Assembly (NCBI GenBank): GCA_963738345.1
Contig: CAVTWI010000002.1
Coordinates: 2,604,001-2,668,000 of the forward strand
Origin: Bog-159 sp963738345
GTDB taxonomy: Bacteria > Acidobacteriota > Terriglobia > Bryobacterales > Bryobacteraceae
DNA: 64,000 nt
Direction of reading: 5' to 3'
Shown piece by piece: positions 19,998 to 29,511 of this stretch; the stretch's first letter is position 1, and each line of letters opens with the position of its first letter. Position numbers and translations under genes: made by a program. The notes under the pieces are model-generated. The model ran no database searches and had not been told where the DNA came from. It saw only the letters and a list, made by a program, of their open reading frames with translations.

Positions 19998-20013
19998 GTC
20001 AGGAAAACGTCAG
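19998..20013 (-). promoter_or_regulatory. Direct-repeat element upstream of the kinase gene
   Basis: GTCAG occurs at 19998-20002 and 20009-20013, an 11-base period, only 8 bases upstream of the kinase start. Read on the kinase strand the boxes are CTGAC within TTTCTGAC and TTCCTGAC, similar to the CTGAAG boxes in front of the regulator gene. A binding site of the OmpR-family regulator is inferred. Confidence 0.4.
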
Positions 20014-20060
20014 AAACACTTAAGGCGCAGTTATGACCGTCCGATGCTAATTCTTAACAT

Positions 20061-20651
20061 ATGAAAGGTTCACCTGTCAGTTTGACCGCCGCCATGCTCC
20101 TGGCTCTAGCCGCCACACTGGCCCCGTCCCTCCCAGCCAAAAGCAAAACGCCTAAGCCCTCCGCCACTGAATCAAAAGACGAGTTTCAGGTGGTAGGCCA
20201 TATCCCCGCGAATGGCACCACCGTTTCCCACTTCTTCACCACGCAACACTTCAGCAGTCACTATCTTTATGCCGAGCACGATGGCGGCAAAGGTCTGACC
20301 TTGATCGACGTGACCCACGCCGGCCAACCCGCCGTGCTCGCAGACGTCCCCGCTGCTTCCGCCGATGCTACTCTCGCCGCCGTTGCCGGTACCGCCGTGC
20401 TCGTCAGCACCGATAGCACCGCGCCGCCAGCCGCTACCGATCCCCAGACCATCAAGATCATGGATCTTTCCGATCCGCGCAATCCCAAGGTGGCCCGCGA
20501 ATTTCTGGGCGTCACTGCCGTCAGCCGGGATGATCGCCGCGGTTTGGTCTACGTCGCCAACTCCGATGGCATTTGGATCCTGCAGCAACATTTAGCGACG
20601 GACCCGGCAGTAGAAGAAGAATACGCGCGTTACGTGCTGTATTCGCACTAG
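20061..20651 (+). CDS. Secreted LVIVD/beta-propeller-like protein of unknown function
   Basis: The 196-residue product has a signal peptide (about 1-26, cleaving near PAKS) and repeats of the kind LTLIDVTHAGQPAVLADV and IKIMDLSDPRNPKVAREF, typical of LVIVD or YVTN-type beta-propeller proteins. It is short, with room for only two to three blades. It lies on the plus strand between the two minus-strand genes of a two-component system and ends 2 bases before the regulator stop. A role in sensing or metal binding is possible, but nothing in the sequence proves it. Confidence 0.65.
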   Translation: MKGSPVSLTAAMLLALAATLAPSLPAKSKTPKPSATESKDEFQVVGHIPANGTTVSHFFTTQHFSSHYLYAEHDGGKGLTLIDVTHAGQPAVLADVPAASADATLAAVAGTAVLVSTDSTAPPAATDPQTIKIMDLSDPRNPKVAREFLGVTAVSRDDRRGLVYVANSDGIWILQQHLATDPAVEEEYARYVLYSH

Positions 20652-20652
20652 C

Positions 20653-21336
20653 TCAAACCTGCTGTTCGCGTACCACGAAGCCGACTCCGCGAACTGTGTG
20701 AACCAACTTCTGCGCGAAGCGATCGTCCACTTTCTTACGCAGCCGGGCCACATGCACGTCGATCACATTGTCGAGTGGCGTGTGGCGGCCCGCTTCCTTC
20801 CACACTTCCCGCGTCAACATCTCGCGCGATACTACATGGCCTTGATGACGCACCAGGTATTCCAGCAGTTCGAACTCGCGCGCCGTAAGTTCCAATAGCT
20901 GCCCGCCGCGCCTTACGGATCGCGCCACCGCGTCTACCTGAAGGTCTGCAATCTGGAGCTTCGCGCCGGTCTCCGGAACGCCCCTGCGGCCCAGCGCCCG
21001 GATGCGGGCCAGTAGCTCGGAAAAGGCAAACGGCTTGACTAGATAATCGTCCGCGCCGGTATCTAGCCCGCGCACTCGATCCTCAATCGCATCCCGCGCC
21101 GTCAGCAGTAAGACCGGCGTCTTCGATCCGCGTGCCCGCATCGTCGCCAGGATCTCCAAACCGCTCCGCCCCGGCAGCATAACGTCCAGAACCACTACCT
21201 CGAAATTCTCCGCTTGAGTCAGGTAGAAGCCTTCTTCACCGGTATGCGCCAGCGAGACGTCGTAACGCTCCGCCTCGAGGCCTTCCTGCAAAGCCCGGCT
21301 CAACTTCTGTTCGTCCTCGATCACCAGAATCCGCAC
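20653..21336 (-). CDS. OmpR/PhoB-family response regulator (CusR-like)
   Basis: A 227-residue regulator with an N-terminal receiver (acidic residues Glu7-Asp8, phospho-Asp51 in VVVLDVMLPGRSG, Lys in YLVKPF) and a C-terminal winged-helix DNA-binding domain (ELTAREFELLEYLVRH through NVIDVHVARLRKKVD). It starts at a GTG with a GAGAAA ribosome-binding site. An array of 11-bp-spaced CTGAAG boxes lies immediately upstream, which fits autoregulation, and the same array faces the efflux operon at 21535-27778. Confidence 0.93.
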   Translation of the reverse strand: MRILVIEDEQKLSRALQEGLEAERYDVSLAHTGEEGFYLTQAENFEVVVLDVMLPGRSGLEILATMRARGSKTPVLLLTARDAIEDRVRGLDTGADDYLVKPFAFSELLARIRALGRRGVPETGAKLQIADLQVDAVARSVRRGGQLLELTAREFELLEYLVRHQGHVVSREMLTREVWKEAGRHTPLDNVIDVHVARLRKKVDDRFAQKLVHTVRGVGFVVREQQV

Positions 21337-21349
21337 GCTTTTTCTCTTT

Positions 21350-21434
21350 ATATTAAAATCCGCACGCCGCTTTCCTGAAGAGCTTCTGAAGAGTTCCTGA
21401 AGCCTGCTTTAGGAAAACTTCAGTAAGTCTTCAG
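21350..21434. promoter_or_regulatory. Divergent operator: five CTGAAG boxes in 11-bp phase
   Basis: Three direct CTGAAG hexamers lie at 21375, 21386 and 21397 (exactly 11 bases apart), followed on the other strand by two (read CTTCAG) at 21418 and 21429, again 11 apart. The extended consensus is TTyCTGAAG. Toward the regulator gene a -10-like TAATAT lies at 21350-21355; toward the efflux operon a TATAAC lies at 21458-21463. Eleven-base direct repeats are the usual binding geometry of OmpR/PhoB-family dimers. I infer this is the operator of the adjacent regulator controlling both itself and the efflux operon. Confidence 0.7.
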
Positions 21435-21534
21435 TAGTGTTTCGAAGGTGCGCCCGCTATAACTAGACTATTGCCCCAGGTCATACCGGGCTTCGTTAGT
21501 CTATCGAATCAATAGTAACACTGGACTATATGAA

Positions 21535-21918
21535 ATGTTTCAAAAAGGTTACGAACCACAGAGAATATCGATGCTCCGAACAGGCTTGGCCAAGAAGATC
21601 ACGATCCATCTTAACGAAGACACTACTGCCCGCCACGATTTCCTCTATAGCGAGATATTCACTTTCCTGCGTGAACGCGGCGTTGCTGGGGCTACCTTAA
21701 TCCGACCCGCCGCCGGCTTCGGCTCCCACCACCGTACCCATTCCGCTGACGGCGATGCCGCCGAACGCGAACATCTTCCTGTGCGCATCGAGTTCGTCGA
21801 AAGCCGGGAAGCCGCCGATGCCCTGCTGCCAGCACTCTGCGAATTGATCACCGATGGCCTCATTGAGGCCCATGACACTTTTGTCCTCAAATCCGTTGCC
21901 CGGGATGAACCCAGCTAG
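21535..21918 (+). CDS. DUF190 (PII-like) protein
   Basis: A 127-residue protein of the DUF190 family, which has a PII-like ferredoxin fold. Recognisable parts are KKITIHLNEDT near the N-terminus, GVAGATLIRPAAGFG and the C-terminal LPVRIEFVESREAADALLP. An ATG 12 codons downstream (21571, MLRTGLAKK) fits the family's usual N-terminus better. Its 3' end overlaps or abuts the TolC gene. DUF190 genes are often found with transporters (fluoride channel crcB or efflux pumps); a regulatory role by sensing a small ligand is plausible but unproven. Confidence 0.8.
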   Translation: MFQKGYEPQRISMLRTGLAKKITIHLNEDTTARHDFLYSEIFTFLRERGVAGATLIRPAAGFGSHHRTHSADGDAAEREHLPVRIEFVESREAADALLPALCELITDGLIEAHDTFVLKSVARDEPS

Positions 21919-23212
21919 CATGCGTCAGACGGCCATTGTCTTTATCTCCCTGCTTGCTTTCGGTACAGCCGCCCGTCTTGCCCGGGCCCAAAATCCGCGA
22001 CCGCTCACCCTGGCCCATGCCGAGCAGATTGCCCTGCAACAACATCCGCGGATCGGCTCCGCCACGTTCGCCGCTCAAGCTGCAAAATCAGCAGCCGCCG
22101 AAGCCCGCGCGCCGCTCTATCCTCAACTGGCGGGAAACTTCACCAGCGTGGGTGCCGAACACAGTTCTACCTTAGCGGCGGGCGCCATCCAGACTTCCAG
22201 CCTCTACAGCCGCGTAGCTGCCGGCGTAACCCTCAGCCAGCTAGTAACGGATTTCGGACGCACCTCGAACCTGTCTGCAGCCGCCAACCTGCGCGCTTCA
22301 GCCCAGGAACAACTTACCGGCAACACCCGTGCCGCGGTTCTAGTCGAAGTCGACCAAGCCTACTATCAGGCGCTCGCTTCCGATACCGTCCTTAGAGTCT
22401 CACAAGCCGTGGTCGAGAATCGCCGCCTGACGCTCCGCCAAGTGCGTGCGCTGGCCCAAAGCTCGCTCAAGTCCACCCTCGATGTGAGTTTCGCCGAAGT
22501 CGCCCTCTCGGAAGCTGAACTCGCTTTGGTTCGCGCCGAGAACGATGTTCAAGCCGGTCGCGCGCGCCTCGTTGCGGCTATGGGAACCGCCCAAACCGAT
22601 CCGTTCGAACTGGTGGACGAGCCTTTGCCCGCCGCCCCGGAATCCAACCCCGATACGGTAGTGGCGCAGGCCTTGCAACAGCGTCCCGATCTGGCTGCTG
22701 TACGCCTCAGCCGCGATGCCGCGCATCGTTTCGCCCAAGCCGAGCGGGATCTAAACCGCCCCACCATCAGCCTCATGGGTGTGGCTGGTGGGCTACCCGC
22801 CGGCGATCCGCGCCTGCAGTCCACCTACAGCGCTGCCGGCGTGAACGTCAACGTCCCTATCTTTAACGGCAACCTATATTCCGCGCGGCACACCGAGGCC
22901 GAACTGCGCGCCCAAGCCGCCGATCGCGATGTTGAAGATCTTGCCATCCAGGTCTCTGAACAAAGCCGGGTTGCCTGGCTCGAAGCTAACACTGCCTTTC
23001 GCGGCTTGGATGTAACGGCCCGCCTGGTTGCCCAAGCCGAGCAAAGTTTGCGTCTCGCCCAGACGCGCTACGACAACGGATTGGGCAGTATTGTCGAGCT
23101 GAACCAGGCCCAGTTGAGCCAGGTATCCGCCGAGATCGCCGCAGCCGGAGCCAAGTATGAATACTTGAGCCGCCGCGCGGCACTGACTTTTGTGACTGGA
23201 GGTTTTCGATGA
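21905..23212 (+). CDS. TolC-family outer-membrane efflux protein
   Basis: About 435 residues, with a signal peptide (MRQTAIVFISLLAFGTAAR, cleaving near RAQ) and two OEP domains. LTLAHAEQIALQQHPRI opens the mature protein, and IVELNQAQLSQVSAEIA is the conserved second-repeat helix. ATG 21905 overlaps the DUF190 stop; ATG 21920, one base past it, is an equally good start. It is the outer-membrane partner of the following adaptor and RND genes. It resembles the TolC protein at 39572-40858 in length and sequence order, suggesting a duplicated efflux system. Confidence 0.88.
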   Translation: MNPASMRQTAIVFISLLAFGTAARLARAQNPRPLTLAHAEQIALQQHPRIGSATFAAQAAKSAAAEARAPLYPQLAGNFTSVGAEHSSTLAAGAIQTSSLYSRVAAGVTLSQLVTDFGRTSNLSAAANLRASAQEQLTGNTRAAVLVEVDQAYYQALASDTVLRVSQAVVENRRLTLRQVRALAQSSLKSTLDVSFAEVALSEAELALVRAENDVQAGRARLVAAMGTAQTDPFELVDEPLPAAPESNPDTVVAQALQQRPDLAAVRLSRDAAHRFAQAERDLNRPTISLMGVAGGLPAGDPRLQSTYSAAGVNVNVPIFNGNLYSARHTEAELRAQAADRDVEDLAIQVSEQSRVAWLEANTAFRGLDVTARLVAQAEQSLRLAQTRYDNGLGSIVELNQAQLSQVSAEIAAAGAKYEYLSRRAALTFVTGGFR

Positions 23213-24408
23213 AACTCGTACTATTCTTAGCCGCCGTGGCGTTTTTAACGTCCTGCGCCCACACTAACGCCAGCGATAAGTCCGCCAACTCGACCGCTGC
23301 CACTCCCCTGGTTCCGGTGGCCAAAACCGCCCGAACCGACCTGGTAAGCGACGTCGTACTCACCGCCGAATTTCAACCCTTCCAGCAAGTCGACCTGATG
23401 GCTAAAGTTGCCGGCTACGTAAAGTCAATCAAAGTTGATATCGGCGACCACGTGCGCGCGGGTCAAGTCTTGGCCACCCTAGAAATTCCCGAAATGGAGG
23501 ACGATCTGGCGCGCGCCGCCGGCGCCATCGGACAATCCGAAGCGGAAATCGCCACCGCCTCCGACGAATTGCAGCGAGCCGAAGCCGTGCACCAGCTCGC
23601 CCATCTGTCTTCCACCCGCATCGCAGACGTCCTGAAACGCGAGCCCGGCCTGGTCCCCCAGCAGGAGGTAGACGAAGCCCGCTCCCGCGACTTGATCGCC
23701 GAAGCGCAAGTCTCCTCGGCGAAGTCCAGCTTGCGGACCGCCGAACAGAAATTGCGGGTCGCCCGCGCCGACCAGACCCGCGTCCAGACCCTGCACAATT
23801 ACACCACCATCACCGCCCCCTTCAATGGTGTAGTCACTAAACGCTATGCCAACGCCGGGTCCATGATACAAGCCGGTACCGCCTCCCAAACCCAAGCCAT
23901 GCCCATCGTGCAGCTCTCGCAGAATAATCTGCTGCGCTTGATCCTGCCCGTTCCCGAATCGGCCGTCTCGCGTGTCCACATCGGCGGCAGCGTCGAGGTG
24001 CGAGTTTCTTCGCTCAACCGCACATTCCAGGGGCGCGTCGCGCGGTTCTCAAACGATATCCAGCAGTCCACCCGCACCATGGATACCGAAGTCGACGTCC
24101 CCAATGGCGCACTCACCCTGATCCCCGGCATGTATGCCGAAGTGAATCTCCGCGTCAACGAACGCCGCGATGCTTTGTCCGTGCCTCTTGACGCCGTCGA
24201 CCGCAACGGAACCACCACTCGCGTTTTTACCGTCACCCCTTCCGACGCCATCCACATCGTGCCCGTCACACTGGGCCTCGAAACCGATGCGCGCGTCGAA
24301 GTACGCTCCGGATTGCACGATGGCGATGTGGTGGTCGTAGGGCGCCGCACCGGATTGAAGGACGGCCAGCAAGTGCAAACCAAAATGTTGGTCGCCCAAG
24401 TTCAATAA
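23209..24408 (+). CDS. RND efflux periplasmic adaptor lipoprotein
   Basis: A 399-residue membrane-fusion protein with a lipoprotein signal (lipobox LTSC, Cys16). The two lipoyl halves are VAGYVKSIKVDIGDHVRAGQ and TITAPFNGVVTKRYANAGS, separated by a long hairpin (residues ~90-190). The beta-barrel part contains STRTMDTEVDVPN, common to CzcB/MexA-type adaptors. The start codon overlaps the TolC stop (ATGA), and the RND gene follows after 17 bases. It is clearly related to the adaptor at 35138-36388. Confidence 0.9.
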   Translation: MKLVLFLAAVAFLTSCAHTNASDKSANSTAATPLVPVAKTARTDLVSDVVLTAEFQPFQQVDLMAKVAGYVKSIKVDIGDHVRAGQVLATLEIPEMEDDLARAAGAIGQSEAEIATASDELQRAEAVHQLAHLSSTRIADVLKREPGLVPQQEVDEARSRDLIAEAQVSSAKSSLRTAEQKLRVARADQTRVQTLHNYTTITAPFNGVVTKRYANAGSMIQAGTASQTQAMPIVQLSQNNLLRLILPVPESAVSRVHIGGSVEVRVSSLNRTFQGRVARFSNDIQQSTRTMDTEVDVPNGALTLIPGMYAEVNLRVNERRDALSVPLDAVDRNGTTTRVFTVTPSDAIHIVPVTLGLETDARVEVRSGLHDGDVVVVGRRTGLKDGQQVQTKMLVAQVQ

Positions 24409-24425
24409 TCCGGGTTCACTAAAAA

Positions 24426-27400
24426 ATGTCGCGCTTCGCCATCCGTACTCCCTATCTCATCGTCGTTGTCTGCCTGGTGATTATCCTCATCGGCACCGTC
24501 GCCGTAGTGCGCATGCCCGTGGACCTGTTCCCCGCCATGAACATCCCCGTGGTAGCCGTCGCCACTTTCTATTCCGGTATGCCGCCTGAACAGGTCGAAG
24601 GCAACATCACCTATCACCTGGAACGCTTCTTCACCCTGGCCAGCGGCATCGACCACATGGAATCCCGTTCGCTTTCCGGCGTCAGTCTTATCAAGGTATA
24701 TTTTCAACCCGGCACCAATGCCGATTCCGCGGTCACCACCATCGCCAGCCTCGCCATGGCGGAGATCAGCCACTTGCCGCCCGGTACCCTGCCGCCCTTC
24801 GTCCTCAAAATGGACGCCTCCAGCCTGCCCGTATGCCTGGTCACTTTGAAAGGCGAAGACCTCAGCGAGACCCAATTGAAAGACCTCGCGCAGAACGTCC
24901 TGCGCAATCAACTAGCGGGTGTCGCTGGCGCCGCCGTACCCCAACCCTTCGGTGGCCGATGGCGCGAGATCATGCTCTACGCCGATCCATTCAAGCTCGA
25001 AGCGCGCCAGTTGAGCATGATGGACGTAGTCCGCGCCATGAACGACGCCAACCTGATCCTCCCCGCCGGCGACGTCCAGATCGGGAAGTACGATTACAAT
25101 ATCTACGCCAACAGCCAAGTCAACAAAGTGGACGACATCAACCGCGTCCCTCTAAAGCTTGCCGGCGACAATCCCGTCCGCGTGCAGGATATCGGCGTCG
25201 CGAAAGATGCTTACGCGCTCCAATACAATGCCGTGCGCGTCGATGGACAGCGCTCCGTCTACCTGCCCGTATTGAAGCAGGGGGGCGATTCCAATACCAT
25301 CGCCGTGGTCGATGGCGTACGCGAAAAGCTTAAGCATCTGTTTGACGTTCCGCCCTCCCTGGTCAATAAAGTCGTATTTGATCAGTCCCAATTCGTCAAG
25401 ACCGCCATCCGGACATTGCTCGATGAAGGCGGTATCGGGCTGATCCTCACCTCACTCATGATTCTGCTCTTCCTCGGCAGCATCCGCGCCACCGTCGCCG
25501 TCTTCTTCTCCATTCCGCTCTCGGCTCTGGCTGCCTTCATCACTTTGCAGATCGGCGGTAGTTCCATCAACACCATGGTGCTTGGAGGCTTGGCGCTGGC
25601 TCTCTCGCGCCTGATCGACAACTCGGTCGTGGTGCTCGAAAACATCCACCGCCACTTGGAACTGGGCGATCCGGCGCCGGTGGCTGCCGAAAAAGGAGGC
25701 CGTGAAGTCGCGTTGCCCGTTCTGGCAGCTACCCTCACCCTGGTTGTGGTTTTCTTTCCCGTCACCCTCTTATTCGGAGTCAGCAAGTATCTCTTTTCCG
25801 CAATGGCCCTGGCGGTTGTGCTGGCTTTGTTCGCGTCCTATTTCGTAGCGATGACCGTAGTGCCGCTGTTCTGCGCCCGCTTCATGGGGCAAGCTGCTCA
25901 CCAGCCGGACTCGGCGCCGGGCATAGGGCAACGCTTTAACGCATCGTTCAACCGCGGTTTCAACCGCTTCCTGGATACCTACGACAAGCTGGTTTCGCGG
26001 GTACTCCACCGTCCCGCATTCTGCCTCGCCATCCTGGGGCTCGCCTTCGCCGCCAGCCTTTTGATCTTCCCGCCGCCTCGAACTATCGTTTTTCCCCCGC
26101 ACGGATGCCGGACAATTTGTCATCAACGTGAAAGCCGCCTCCGGCACGCGCCTGGTTGAAACCGAAAAGGATATCGCCCGCCTCGAAGACCTCCTGCGCC
26201 GCACCATCCCGGAAAGTGACCTGTCCATGATCGTCTCTAACATCGGCGTCGATCCCGGCTTCTCCGCCATCTATACATCCAACTCCGCCATGCACACCGC
26301 CTTCGTTCAGGTCGGTCTCAAGGCAGGCCACAAAACCGGCAGCTACGAATACATGGCTCGGGTAAAGGCCCGCATGCAGCGGGAGATGCCGGAACTGGCC
26401 GCCTATTTCTCCTCCGGCAGCCTGGTCGATGCGGTGCTGAATCTGGGGCTCGCTGCGCCCATCGACCTCCAAGTCGGCGGCACCGAACTTGCACGCCAGC
26501 TACGCAACCACGCTCGATCTCGCCCGCCAGATCCGCAGTCTTCACGGCGTCGCCGATGCTTACATTCCGCAGGATCTCGACTATCCCGCGCTGAAGTTGG
26601 AAATCGACCGCACCCGCGCCGGCGAATTGGGGCTGAGCGAAAAGGAAGTCGTTCAGAACGTCATCACCGCGCTGACCTCCAACCAGATGGTCGCGCCCAA
26701 CATCTGGATCGATCCGCGTAATAACAATAACTATTTCCTGAACGTTCAGTATCCCGAACATCAGATTCAGAGCCTGCTCGACCTGCGGTCGATTCCCCTC
26801 CACGGCGCCGGACTGAAGCAGCCCGACGCGGCTTGACATGGTCAGCAAAATCACCCGCTTCGAAGCGCCCACCGAAGTGGATCACTACCAGATCCGCCGC
26901 GTCCTCGATATCTACGTTCGTCCCTTGGGCGAAGATCTGGGAGCCATCGCCGCGCAGATCGAACGCATCCTCGCGCACGCAAAATGCCGGCAGGCGTCGA
27001 TGTCACGATGCGCGGAATGGTGGAAGGCATGCGCTCGTCGTTCCAGAGTTTCGCAATCGGCCTCATCGTTGTCGGTGATTCTGCTGTACCTCATTCTGGT
27101 GGCGCAGTTCCGGTCTTTCATCGACCCGTTCATTATTCTGCTGGCGTTCCCGCCCGGGATTGACCGGCGTCCTGCTGACGCTTTGGCTCACGGGCACGAC
27201 GCTGAACGTGATGTCGCTGATGGGTGTGGTGATGCTGGCTGGCATCGCGATGTCGAACAGCATTCTGATCGTCGAGTTCGCCCACCACCTGCGCCGCGAA
27301 GGGATGGCTACCCGCGAGGCGGTGGCCACCGCCAGCCGCGTACGGTTGCGCCCGGTGCTGATGACCTCGCTCGCCACCATCATCGGCCTGCTGCCGATGG

Positions 27401-27537
27401 CCTTGAAACTAGGCGAAGGCAGCGAATCCTACGCGCCGCTCGCTCGCGCGCTGATCGGGGGACTCAGTGTCTCGATGCTGTTCACGGTCTTCTCCGTACC
27501 CGCCGGCTTCACCTTGGCTTATTCCAAACGAGGATAG
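24426..27537 (+). CDS. RND efflux pump permease, six frameshifts
   Basis: Inner-membrane pump of about 1030 residues if read through. Intact reading runs 24426 to about 26095; after that single-base breaks near 26095 (C-run), 26494, 26825, 26985 (A-run), 27075 and 27155 move the frame, yet each segment carries expected RND sequence (FVINVKAASGTRL, AYIPQDLDYPALKLEIDR, YLILVAQFRSFIDPF, NVMSLMGVVMLAGIAMSNS). No nonsense changes are seen apart from those caused by the shifts, so sequencing error is likely. TM4 reads LSRLIDNSVVVLENI (Asp398-Asn399), replacing the canonical Asp-Asp relay. Operon: DUF190-tolC-adaptor-RND-HMA-like. A metal substrate is inferred from the regulators. Confidence 0.8.
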
Positions 27538-27562
27538 CGAATGTTCGGCTATCCTGAAAGGA

Positions 27563-27778
27563 ATGACCAAAGTCCAGATCGACTATCAGTTGCCGCACGC
27601 CCTCAATGACGAGCTCATGACTCGCCTGGGCAAAGCCTCTGCAATTTATGGGATACAAAAGATCAGCTTGGCGCCGTCGAATGACGGCTTGACCGTGGAA
27701 TACGACGCCACGCGGTTGCGGCCCGCCGATGTGCATGCCGCCCTGACCGGCTGCGGCATTCCCGTGACCGCAAAATAG
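27563..27778 (+). CDS. Small HMA-like domain protein
   Basis: A 71-residue protein starting at ATG 27563 after an AAAGGA ribosome-binding site, 25 bases past the RND stop. The predicted beta-alpha-beta pattern and the end LRPADVHAALTGCGIPV resemble the heavy-metal-associated fold. The usual N-terminal metal-binding CxxC is absent, with only a single Cys near the C-terminus. Such genes often close CusA/RND-type operons. Metal binding is therefore uncertain. Confidence 0.55.
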   Translation: MTKVQIDYQLPHALNDELMTRLGKASAIYGIQKISLAPSNDGLTVEYDATRLRPADVHAALTGCGIPVTAK

Positions 27779-27779
27779 T

Positions 27780-27833
27780 AACCGGCGGAACCGGGTCGCC
27801 CATTCCTTGGAAGAGCTCCCAATTCCGCCGGTT
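27780..27833. terminator. Inverted repeat between convergent efflux and phosphate operons
   Basis: AACCGGCGGAA (27780-27790) is perfectly complementary to TTCCGCCGGTT (27823-27833) with a 32-base spacer that holds a small internal stem. It lies just past the stop of the HMA-like gene and before the end of phoU. A bidirectional terminator or transcript-end structure is the likely role; no clear T-run is present. Confidence 0.4.
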
Positions 27834-27970
27834 CGCGCCACTTCAACTGCCTTTACTTGTTGCAAGAGACGGGCCAATCGCTTCATGGACGGCGAATGAA
27901 CGATTTAAGAATAACTTAGCCTGATATCCCCCACCTGCCGGGTACGGTTTACACGGCCAGCCCGAACTTT

Positions 27971-28653
27971 TTACTCGCTGACCTCTGTGGCATGGTGTCT
28001 CACGTCCACGCCCTTCACCAGGAACACCACGTCCTCCGCGATGTTGGTGGCATGGTCGGCGATCCGCTCCAGATTGCGCGCCACAAAAATCAGGTCCACC
28101 GCCGCCGGCACGGTAGTCGGATCTTTCTGCATGTACGCCACCAGTTCCTGATAAACCGAGTCGCGCAACGCATCCACTTCATCGTCGGCCATCAGCACGC
28201 TGATGGCTTCCTCGGCGTCGCTCTTTCACGAACGCGTCCAGCGTGCGCAGCAGCATCGATTCCACCAACTGCGCCATGCGCGGAATATCGATCAGCGGTT
28301 TTACCGGCGACTGTGCCACCAGCGAAAGAGCCCGCTGCGCGATGTTCACCGCCAGATCGCCCATCCGCTCCAGATCGGTATTGATCTTCATCGCCGCGGT
28401 CAGGAAGCGCAGGTCCTTGCGCCATCGGCTGGCGCAGCGCAAATAGCCGCGTCGTCAGATTGTCGATCTCGATCTCCATCTGGTTAATACGCGCTTCGTC
28501 CCGCAGCACCTGCCGCGCGAGCTCCGGATCGCGATCCACCAGCGCGCGGACGCTGCGGTGGATGGCCGACTCCACGTACCCGCCCATCTGCAGAACTTTT
28601 TCGTGCAGATCTTCAAGCTCAACGGAAAATTGTCGCAAATTCAACCCCCTCAT
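27971..28653 (-). CDS. phoU: PhoU phosphate-transport regulator, two frameshifts
   Basis: PhoU is a peripheral protein that links the Pst transporter to the PhoR kinase and represses the Pho response. The two three-helix repeats are recognisable across three frames: N-part with LEDLHEKVLQMGGYVESAI (start 28653), middle with KDLRFLTAAMKINTDLERMGD, and C-part with DLIFVARNLERIADHATNIAED ending at 27971. The breaks are single-base, near 28430 and 28215. It is the last gene of the porin-pstSCAB-phoU cluster, as expected. Confidence 0.85.
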
Positions 28654-28699
28654 TCTTCGGCCTCCTGCCCTATCAGGACAGGCCGGGAGGCCCGTCCTA

Positions 28700-29507
28700 C
28701 TACCCGAACCTGCCGGTGATGTAATCTTCGGTTTCCTGCTTGGCGGGATTCTTAAAAATAATCTCAGTCGTATTGTACTCGATCAGCTTTCCCAGCAGAA
28801 AAAAGCCGGTACGGTCGGCCACGCGCGCCGCCTGCTGCATGTTGTGCGTCACGATCACGATGCGTGCACTGATCTTTCAGAGTGAACAGCAGATCTTCGA
28901 TCTTGGCCGTGGCGATCGGATCCAGCGCCGAGCAAGGCTCATCCAGCAGCAGCACTTCCGGATCCACCGCCAGCGCCCGCGCGATGCACAAGCCGCTGCT
29001 GCTGCCCGCCCGAAAGCGCATAGGCCGATTTGTGCAAGCTTGTCCTTCACTTCTTCCCACAGCGCCGCGCGCTTCAGGCTGTTCTCCACCGCATCGGCTC
29101 AGTGAACCCTGGAAGCCGTTCACCTTTAAACCGTAAGCCACGTTATCGAAAATCGACTTGGGAAACGGATTGGATTTCTGAAACACCATGCCCACCCGCC
29201 GCCGCAACGCCGTCACATCCACTTTCAGAACGTCCTCGTCGTCCAGCAGGACCTGTCCTTCCACGCGTGTGTTGCGAATGGTCTCGCTGATGCGGTTCAG
29301 CGTGCGCAGGAAAGTGGATTTGCCGCAGCCCGAGGGTCCGATCAGCGCGGTGATTTTGTTGCCCGGCACATCCAGACTGATCCCGTGCAGCGCCTGGAAA
29401 GCGCCGTAAAAGAAATTGAGATCGACAGCCTTCAGCTTACCGGGCTGCCCCACCGGTTTGCCGGCGGCCGAACTGGCGGAAGGTAGGTTAACGGTGCTCA
29501 TGATCAT
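28700..29507 (-). CDS. pstB: PstB phosphate ABC-transporter ATPase, about four frameshifts
   Basis: The ATP-hydrolysing subunit of the high-affinity phosphate importer. Walker A GPSGCGKST (residues 57-65), Q-loop VFQKSNPFPKSIFDNVAYG, ABC signature LSGGQQQRL and Walker B VLLLDEPCSALDP are all present but fall in different frames; the C-terminus reads VTHNMQQAARVADRTGFF and ends ETEDYITGRFG at the stop at 28700-28702. Breaks are near 29095, 29030, 29000 and 28870. Four single-base breaks without other damage in such a conserved gene point to sequence error. It starts 5 bases downstream of pstA's stop. Confidence 0.85.
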
Positions 29508-29511
29508 AGGC

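Noticed and set aside
26085..27160. Programmed frameshifting in the RND pump
   Set aside because: Six shifts in both directions without slippery sites or pseudoknots; the same pattern occurs in neighbouring unrelated genes.
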